Shown: one piece after another, positions 1-6,824 of the stretch
How the letters are laid out: every line of letters begins with the position of its first letter
Position numbering within the stretch: the stretch's first letter is position 1
Assembly (NCBI GenBank): GCA_026414325.1
Contig: JAOAJF010000006.1
Span: 1,342-29,885, forward strand
Direction: 5' to 3'
From: Microcaldota archaeon
GTDB lineage: Archaea > Micrarchaeota > Micrarchaeia > Anstonellales > Anstonellaceae
DNA length: 28,544 bases
The notes under the pieces: model-generated
The model's database searches: none
What the model was told of the DNA's origin: nothing
What the model saw: only the letters and a program-made list of their open reading frames with translations
Program-made: the position numbers and the translations under genes

Positions 1-58
1 TAGTTAATTTTAATTCAGCTCTATCTTCCAGTTCAAATTTTTTTAATTTATAATTCAT
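1..58 (-). CDS. N-terminal fragment of an unidentified gene cut by the left edge
   Basis: An ATG at 56-58 on the minus strand opens a reading frame without a stop to the window edge, giving 19 codons beginning MNYKLKKFELEDRAELKLT. Its ATG overlaps the TGA stop of the membrane protein gene before it in an ATGA arrangement, the usual sign of translational coupling in a tight operon. The fragment is charged and has no hydrophobic stretch, so the product may be soluble. It is too short for a family to be recognised. If the upstream protein is part of a secretion or surface apparatus, this gene is a likely partner (inference). Confidence 0.5.
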   Translation of the reverse strand, partial: MNYKLKKFELEDRAELKLT

Positions 59-1569
59 AATAATCTACCAATTCCAAATAATTTCAGATCTCCTCCTATT
101 GCTTCTGTGATATTTTTATATAAAATAATAGTAATTAAGATAGAATTTACTAAAAAAAGTAAATTTACTAGTACCCATTGCCCTGCAACAATGTACTGAT
201 CTAAGAGTATACTAAAAAAATATTCAGTTCTAAATGGCACAGTAAACACACCTATGAGAACTTTTAAAAATAAAAATATAGGTGGAAGAGGACTATTAAT
301 ATTATTAAAAATATTTTTTAGATCTTCTTCTCCTATATTAAAAAGATAAAGTGAAAGACCAATTAAATTTTTTCCTAGTCCTGATGCAAATCTTTCTATT
401 ACTGTTTTTTGTTGTCCTGTTGGATATCTCGGATCAGTATTTGCATATATTTCTTTATCAGAATATTGTGTATTTTTTATTTGTTCTTGAAGTTTTTCCA
501 TTTTTTCTCTTACTCTTTGATAATACTGCTCAATTGTTTCTCCTTCTTTCTTTGGCATGCATCCTCCAATAACTGTTTCATAATCTACCCAATTTAGCAA
601 TAACGGTTTTTTATCCTCAAAAAGAGCATTGAAATATATTTGTTCATTTATCCACAACGTAATTGGATAAATAAAATATGCAGCAATTACTAATGCTATT
701 ATTGCCGAGCCAGTTTTTCGTAAAAAAGGCACACATCTAAAAGCTATTCCCAAAGGAAGAAAAAAATCAAACATAGTAACATAAATAAATTTAAGAAGAA
801 CTTTTTGAACAATTATATTTACTAACCCAAAACCAACTATATTTGCAAGCAATATCAAACTTTCAGATATTAAAGTCAGTCCTGCTAATGGAGAAAGGCT
901 TATATCTATCCCCATTATTATTCCTTCTGGTAAATATGTACTAAAGCCAAGAGTAGAAAATGGACCTAAAATCATCTCAAAAGCCAAAATACCAATATAC
1001 ATGTCTAAAACATGGGAAAGCATTATTCCATAATCCGTATCTGCTGTTTTCAGTTTATTTAATATATCTTTTGCAGAGGTATTTGCATTTATTTGCATTT
1101 TTTTTATCTCACTAAAATCTATATTTTTTTCTTCTAAAATTGGTATACAGCCTAAAAACCAATCTATCTGTCTAAAAAAGGCGTTTTCCGGTCTATTTTG
1201 TTTTGAAAAAAATTTTTTTCCATCAGGACATTCTCCGGTTTTTATTTGTTTTTCTGTTAAGGAAAAAAAAGTCCCTTTAGCCAACGAGGCAGAAAACTGC
1301 TGATAAGCCAGCAGAGCTCCTGCTAAAAACATTATCAAAAAAACAGTAAATAAAAGATGCCCGATTTCTTCCTTTGCAAATGCTTTAGCAGTTGGTATCT
1401 GAAACCAAGAACCGACCATATAAGCTAAAGATGAAATTATAATCGAAAGCATCAAACCTACTATTGCAAGCATATAATATTTTCCGACAAGTGCAGAGAA
1501 ATCTAAAGAATAAGCATTATTTACAAATAATATTAAAACTAAAAGACTAATTAGTATTATCTTATTCAT
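55..1569 (-). CDS. Polytopic membrane protein, VirB6/TrbL-like (tentative)
   Basis: A 504-residue integral membrane protein. Residues 1-21 look like a signal peptide or first membrane helix. Further hydrophobic segments lie near residues 31-53, 70-90, 184-205, 228-254, 258-280, 287-306, 432-450 and 465-485. Between the second pair is a soluble loop with two cysteines (C114, C141) that could form a disulfide outside the cell. A second hydrophilic loop lies at about 330-400. The central block, with LPLGIAFRCVPFLRKTG followed by a long helix and a YPITLW motif, resembles the conserved core of VirB6/TrbL channel proteins of type IV secretion. That comparison is from memory of the family pattern, not a search. 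The gene diverges from the giant-protein gene and overlaps the next gene on its own strand by four bases, so it is probably the first gene of an operon running left. Other polytopic membrane families are possible. Confidence 0.6.
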   Translation of the reverse strand: MNKIILISLLVLILFVNNAYSLDFSALVGKYYMLAIVGLMLSIIISSLAYMVGSWFQIPTAKAFAKEEIGHLLFTVFLIMFLAGALLAYQQFSASLAKGTFFSLTEKQIKTGECPDGKKFFSKQNRPENAFFRQIDWFLGCIPILEEKNIDFSEIKKMQINANTSAKDILNKLKTADTDYGIMLSHVLDMYIGILAFEMILGPFSTLGFSTYLPEGIIMGIDISLSPLAGLTLISESLILLANIVGFGLVNIIVQKVLLKFIYVTMFDFFLPLGIAFRCVPFLRKTGSAIIALVIAAYFIYPITLWINEQIYFNALFEDKKPLLLNWVDYETVIGGCMPKKEGETIEQYYQRVREKMEKLQEQIKNTQYSDKEIYANTDPRYPTGQQKTVIERFASGLGKNLIGLSLYLFNIGEEDLKNIFNNINSPLPPIFLFLKVLIGVFTVPFRTEYFFSILLDQYIVAGQWVLVNLLFLVNSILITIILYKNITEAIGGDLKLFGIGRLL

Positions 1570-1598
1570 TTACTATCATTCAATATAAGGTTACAAAA

Positions 1599-1607
1599 AT
1601 TTATATA
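1599..1607. promoter_or_regulatory. TATA-like element shared by two divergent genes
   Basis: The 68-bp gap between the divergent starts at 1569 and 1638 contains atttatata, which reads tatataaat on the other strand. Its centre is about 34-35 bp from both start codons. With the usual archaeal TATA-to-start-site distance of roughly 25 bp, both mRNAs would have leaders of only about 8-10 nt. No clear Shine-Dalgarno sequence precedes either ATG. Use of one box in both directions is inferred. Confidence 0.5.
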
Positions 1608-1637
1608 CTTTAAACCTTCAATTCTATAATAGAGAAA

Positions 1638-4600
1638 ATGAGAAAATTTAATTTTTCTAGTCTAAATTTTAAATTTTTTTATTTTTTTATTATTCTGTTC
1701 TCTCTCTTTTTAATAGAAGTAGCTGCCTTTGAAAATTTTCAAAGGCCATTAGAATATCAAAGTTTTTTAATTTTAGATTTATCTAATTTTCTTTCCACTG
1801 GAGAATTAAAGGCAAAGGCAATATACTATTATTCAAATTTTACTGAAAAAAAAGAAGGAAACTTTTCTACCCAATCTCAGAAAGTAGAAAAAAAACCAGC
1901 AGCAGGAGCTTTGGTTTCATTTTATATAAACAATCAACCAATTGTAGATGAGAACGGAAATGTTATTTGCTCAAAATTAGAGGCAGATGAAAATGGCGAA
2001 GTAATTTGTAAAAAAGCTCTTTATATTTTAAATCCTTTTTCTACTTCTCCAAAAGTACTAAAAGTTTTTGAGCTAAACACAGATTTAATAATAACTGCAA
2101 AATTAGAAAAGTCTCCAAAATCACCTTTAATAAGACCAACCACTTCCGAGCCTTTTATTATTAGCCTTGGTAAATCTTCTTCAGAAGCATTTTTTTTGAG
2201 TATACAAAAAGTTGTTTTTTCTCCCTCTCATCTTCCAATCTGTTTATTTCTTTTTTTAATAGGGGGGATATTTTTTGCTTCTATGTTTTATCAAGGAAGA
2301 AATCCATTTTCAGTATTTGATATAACTGTTCCAATTATTCCAAATGTTGCAAACCCGAAAGTTAAACCCTCTATAGTTTCTGCAAATCTTTCAATAATGA
2401 GAAAAGAAGTAATGTTTCAAACAAGGCAAATAGAACGTCTAATGCGTTTAAATAAAATTTTTCTCTCTCGAAAAGATGCAATGATTGTAGATAGAGTTTT
2501 AAATAGACTTAAAACAAAGGCATCTCTTTCTCCTGACGAATTTAGAAAATTTAAAGAAGAATTAAGCCAAATAAGCCCAAGATTTGGAAAAATAAAAAAA
2601 TTTTATTTAGATGCTCTGGATGCATGGCAAGCTTTAGTAGCACAATTAGAATCAGTAGCTTTTGCAAGAGCAGGTCCTGTTGAAGGAAGATCCTTTTTGT
2701 ATAAATTAACTTCTAATTTAGGAAAAGGCTTAGCAAAAATTACTTCTGCTTTTCCTTTTTTAAGATATGTTGATAAAATTCCATACGTCTATAGAGTAAG
2801 AATGGTAATTACAAACTGGATTGCTTCCAGAGAAGCAAGTAGATATATGCATCGCACATTAATTAAATCTCTGATGGCTAACACTATAGGTAAAACAAAA
2901 TTAGCAGAAAAAATAGGGCTTTCCAATCTACTTAAAGAATATAAAGCAGATTCTAAAGTAGTTGGCTTTATTCCAAATATTATAGACAATTATAGATTAA
3001 AAAGCTATAAGATAAGCGATGCTCTTACGCATAAATATCTAGAACTTTTTATTATTTCTATTCTTCGCTCGCATGATAAAGACGCTTTTAAAAACGGTCA
3101 AATCAAAGAAAGTAAAGAATTAGAAAAAGCCCATCTTCTTTTAAAAGATTTATTTGAAAAAGCCCAACAAAAAGCAAAGGAAGCAATAAAAAATGAACAA
3201 TTATCAGCTGAGCTATTAAATAGATTAACTTCAATATACTTTGCTAAAGAACTTGGAAATTACATGCTTCAGAACAAAATCCCTCTGTTTTCCTCTTTAG
3301 GAATTAGAGAGTTTTCAGAAAAAGAAATACGCCAAATTTTAAAAGACCTAGGATCAATTCAGAAGGTTATTGTAGAAGATACTAAAGAAGCTAGGTCTTT
3401 AAATACCAGCTCGGTCTCAGTGGATGGTTCTGTAAGACTTGGTATAAAAGGATTTGATCCAGAAAATGTTTTTGAACGCTATAATTTATTAGCAAAAATT
3501 ATTCAAAGACATGCAGAAGATAAAAATCCTTTAATCTTGATAGGGAGGTCATTAATAGAAATTTTTGACAAATTTTTCTCTAATAGAGCCGGAGAAGATA
3601 TTCAAAAAAGATATATCTTTATGCTAAGAAAATTAGAAGAAGAAACAATAAAATCTCGTTATTTAAATTTTCTTTTAGAAAAAGAAGCTGCCTTTTTAGA
3701 TAGTAAAAAAATTTTTCAGGCAGGAAAAGTTAGCTCTCCTCTTTTTGGAGGGAACTTTTCTACTTGGATAAAACAAATTCAGCCAGAACTTTCCTCTAAA
3801 AAAATAGCAGCTATGGCAGAATATGATAAAGCTGCTGAATGGGCTGCAAGAAGGGCAGGGTCTGGTTTTTGGCGCTCTAAACACTCTCCAGTCGAGGAAG
3901 AATTAAGAGCAAAATTACTTAGACTAAGTGATTATTATAGCTACCTTTTTGGTGGGGGTGTAGTTGATTTATTTGACAAATTCGATAATAATTACAGGAA
4001 GGATTTAGTTGTTTATCATTCTTTAAAAGAAACTTTCAAGATTTTCTTTCCAGGCCAAAGCTGGAATGCAACTACATTTAATGCCTGGCTAGAGCGAGGA
4101 GTTCTATTTGGTGATTTAAAAAAGGCCGCATTTGTAAATAATGCTAAAATGGAACTTCTACCACTTCCATCTGGCTTTGTCTGGAATGAAAAAGGTTATG
4201 TTGTTGGAGCCTATCTTTCCTTATTATCCCATAAGGATAAATCTTATCTTTCTTATGAGGTAAAAAATCTTATTCCAGTTCTATTTGGCTCAGATTATGC
4301 TGAGCGTTTAATTGGTCTAAAAATAGCAGTAAAAACTGGAGAAGAAACCTTCAGAATAGGTAAATTTACTGATCCACAAGTTTTTAAAATGTGGAATTTC
4401 TTAGACCAAGAAATAAAAAAGTTTTTACAGCTATCACAATTTTCTAGAACAGAAGATAAAATCACAGCCTTTAAAAATATAGAAAGACTCGCACTTCAAC
4501 TGAATGGCCATGTCCATTTTGTGCTCACTTCTTATATCATGGATGGAGGAAGAACATTAGGAGAAAATGCAAATCTAAAAATTTCTCCTTTTAGCAGCAT

Positions 4601-6788
4601 TTATTATAAATCACTTGCTCCTTTAGAGAACATTTTTGTTGGAATGAGCGATTTAGGCTGGCGCTTACAAGAATGGTATTCGGCACAAGCCTATGCAAGA
4701 ATGGTTATGTATCATTTTACAGAAAATTATAATAGAGGACTTTATACTTATTCTGAAAGTGAAAAAAGAGAACTGAGTTTTTCTTCTATCCAAGAAGCTA
4801 AAAAACTTGAAAAATATGAAAAAGAGCTATCAAAAGTATTTGACCCAGGAAGATTTGAAACTCAAGGTTTGCTTAATAGATTTTTCAATGTTGCTGAGCA
4901 AACAGTAATGAGAGACCCAAGAATAACTTATGGTTCAGGCTATGGTCTAGATCCAGCAGTAATGTCTGGCTATCCTACTGGTCAATATTATCCAGAACAT
5001 CCTCGATTGTATGCATTCTATGAAGGAATTCCTGGCTCTAGATTAGCCTATCCATTCTTTTATATAGCTTATGAGATTGGTAGATTATTTGCAATTTATA
5101 ATAGACCATTTTTCACCCTAACTGTAGGTTACACCTCAGCTTATCGTTATGATCCAGAACTTGGTTTTCCTTATGGGCATCATGAAAAGCCATCGTTTTT
5201 ACAAACAGTTCGCTCACTTTTTAGACCTTCCTACAGTTTTGACAGCTTAAGAATATTTGGAGATATGCTTGCTACTTTCGGAATAAAGGCAAAAGAGTTT
5301 CCAACCAAATATTCATTTAGAACTTATATTTCAGATTTAGAAAGTGGAAAAGACACTGATAGATTCTTTGGTTTAATCGGTAGCACTTTTAGAGATAAAT
5401 ACTATGTAATTGAGAATAGAACAGGAAGAGATATAACTACTGCTGGTGGTTTGCACAGACCTTATGAACTTACTGCATCTTGGGAAACTGGTTCAGTTGT
5501 AAAAAGAACTCTTGTTCCAGGTATGATTCACTATGATTGGGATGAGCGCTGGCATCTTTATCCTTATGCTGCGTTGAATTTAACTAGACCAATTCCAAAT
5601 AGCCCTCTTTCAAAACTAACTCTTATCTCTCCTCAACTAGAATTACTTGCAAGGGCAGGAGAAATAGAAAGATACACTAGCTATAGCGGCTTAGGTACTA
5701 ATTTTTATGCAGAATCAGTTTCAACTATGTATAAAATAAATACCTCTCTTATTACTGAATATTATAAAATTCAACAAACCATTCAGTCTTTTGGTTTTTT
5801 AAATTCACCATTCGTTTTTCCACTAGCTCCAATTCCAGTATTAGCCTGGCAAATAATGCGAAGAACTATTCCCTCAATTAGAAATCAACCTTATGTTGCA
5901 CTTCCACCAGTTAGAACTTCAAAAAAATTAACCTCAGAAGAGCAAGTTGCTGAAATGTATATGAAAGCTGCTTCCCAACAAGCATTAGCTGCAGGAGAAA
6001 GAGAATATCGCTGCCCAACTCATCATATTAGTGTTAGGGCAGGAACTTTCTGTCCACTCTGCTACACTTCTGAAGAGGAAAGAGCTTCAAGATTTTCTTA
6101 TAAGTTTACAAATTCTATTTTAAGAAAAATCTATTCCACAGCAAATACTCTAAAAGCATTAAATCCTTTTATAGAGGATCATTTTCTAAATACTATTTAT
6201 TGTTCAATGCATCATATACCTTTTGAAAGGGGAACAGTCTGTCCAATGTGCTCTGTAGAAAAATTAAGAACTCAACAAGGGCTTGTATCCTCAATTTTCC
6301 AATTATCAGAGCTAAGAGCTGATTTAAAAGAAATAAATAAAGAAATCAAAAAAGTTCTAAGAAGTAGTGTTGATAATGAAGAGAAATTAGCTATGCTGGC
6401 TGAGTTAGAAAAGAGAAAAGAAGAGCTTCTCAAACCTATTGGCCTAATTGATGAATTAGACCGAAGCTATAACTATCATGTACTATATGAAAGTTTATAT
6501 ATTCAAAAAGAAAGATTACGAAGAAAAGAAAGAGAAGTAGCTGAAGAATTAGAACGAGGTCATATAAGCGAGAGACTACTATCGTCTTCTTCTGATACTT
6601 CTCCACTATTACCTCCACCTCCTAAACTATTACCTCCTTCAAAAAGTAGCCACTCACCTCCACCACCTCCGCCCCCGCCACCTATAGACTTAGGTGGCAG
6701 CTCTTCCCAATCTTCAGAAACTGATCTCATAATTAAAAAGAAGACGAACTTATCTTCAGAGAACTCAGAAAAAGAAGGAAATGAATAG
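1638..6788 (+). CDS. Giant membrane-anchored protein with two zinc-finger-like motifs and polyproline tail
   Basis: A 1716-residue protein of a family I do not recognise. A hydrophobic signal-like segment (about residues 12-31) is followed by a beta-rich, probably external domain (about 35-190) and a strong membrane helix near 198-220. Roughly 1490 mostly helical, charged residues then follow. If the first segment is a signal peptide, this large part faces the cytoplasm. Residues about 1100-1450 are rich in Tyr, Phe, Pro and Gly. Two copies of C-x2-HH-x8-C-x2-C occur at 1459-1475 and 1522-1538 and probably bind zinc. A charged coiled-coil-like stretch (about 1545-1640) leads to a Ser/Pro tail with nine consecutive prolines at 1674-1682. 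The downstream lipoprotein gene starts 36 bp later on the same strand, and the divergent upstream gene encodes a channel-like protein. This suggests one surface machine (inference). The ATG at 1638 lies about 35 bp after a TATA-like box. Confidence 0.75.
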   Translation: MRKFNFSSLNFKFFYFFIILFSLFLIEVAAFENFQRPLEYQSFLILDLSNFLSTGELKAKAIYYYSNFTEKKEGNFSTQSQKVEKKPAAGALVSFYINNQPIVDENGNVICSKLEADENGEVICKKALYILNPFSTSPKVLKVFELNTDLIITAKLEKSPKSPLIRPTTSEPFIISLGKSSSEAFFLSIQKVVFSPSHLPICLFLFLIGGIFFASMFYQGRNPFSVFDITVPIIPNVANPKVKPSIVSANLSIMRKEVMFQTRQIERLMRLNKIFLSRKDAMIVDRVLNRLKTKASLSPDEFRKFKEELSQISPRFGKIKKFYLDALDAWQALVAQLESVAFARAGPVEGRSFLYKLTSNLGKGLAKITSAFPFLRYVDKIPYVYRVRMVITNWIASREASRYMHRTLIKSLMANTIGKTKLAEKIGLSNLLKEYKADSKVVGFIPNIIDNYRLKSYKISDALTHKYLELFIISILRSHDKDAFKNGQIKESKELEKAHLLLKDLFEKAQQKAKEAIKNEQLSAELLNRLTSIYFAKELGNYMLQNKIPLFSSLGIREFSEKEIRQILKDLGSIQKVIVEDTKEARSLNTSSVSVDGSVRLGIKGFDPENVFERYNLLAKIIQRHAEDKNPLILIGRSLIEIFDKFFSNRAGEDIQKRYIFMLRKLEEETIKSRYLNFLLEKEAAFLDSKKIFQAGKVSSPLFGGNFSTWIKQIQPELSSKKIAAMAEYDKAAEWAARRAGSGFWRSKHSPVEEELRAKLLRLSDYYSYLFGGGVVDLFDKFDNNYRKDLVVYHSLKETFKIFFPGQSWNATTFNAWLERGVLFGDLKKAAFVNNAKMELLPLPSGFVWNEKGYVVGAYLSLLSHKDKSYLSYEVKNLIPVLFGSDYAERLIGLKIAVKTGEETFRIGKFTDPQVFKMWNFLDQEIKKFLQLSQFSRTEDKITAFKNIERLALQLNGHVHFVLTSYIMDGGRTLGENANLKISPFSSIYYKSLAPLENIFVGMSDLGWRLQEWYSAQAYARMVMYHFTENYNRGLYTYSESEKRELSFSSIQEAKKLEKYEKELSKVFDPGRFETQGLLNRFFNVAEQTVMRDPRITYGSGYGLDPAVMSGYPTGQYYPEHPRLYAFYEGIPGSRLAYPFFYIAYEIGRLFAIYNRPFFTLTVGYTSAYRYDPELGFPYGHHEKPSFLQTVRSLFRPSYSFDSLRIFGDMLATFGIKAKEFPTKYSFRTYISDLESGKDTDRFFGLIGSTFRDKYYVIENRTGRDITTAGGLHRPYELTASWETGSVVKRTLVPGMIHYDWDERWHLYPYAALNLTRPIPNSPLSKLTLISPQLELLARAGEIERYTSYSGLGTNFYAESVSTMYKINTSLITEYYKIQQTIQSFGFLNSPFVFPLAPIPVLAWQIMRRTIPSIRNQPYVALPPVRTSKKLTSEEQVAEMYMKAASQQALAAGEREYRCPTHHISVRAGTFCPLCYTSEEERASRFSYKFTNSILRKIYSTANTLKALNPFIEDHFLNTIYCSMHHIPFERGTVCPMCSVEKLRTQQGLVSSIFQLSELRADLKEINKEIKKVLRSSVDNEEKLAMLAELEKRKEELLKPIGLIDELDRSYNYHVLYESLYIQKERLRRKEREVAEELERGHISERLLSSSSDTSPLLPPPPKLLPPSKSSHSPPPPPPPPPIDLGGSSSQSSETDLIIKKKTNLSSENSEKEGNE

Positions 6789-6824
6789 AAAAAAATTAAA
6801 ATTTAATTTGTCTAAAGTGTTTTT

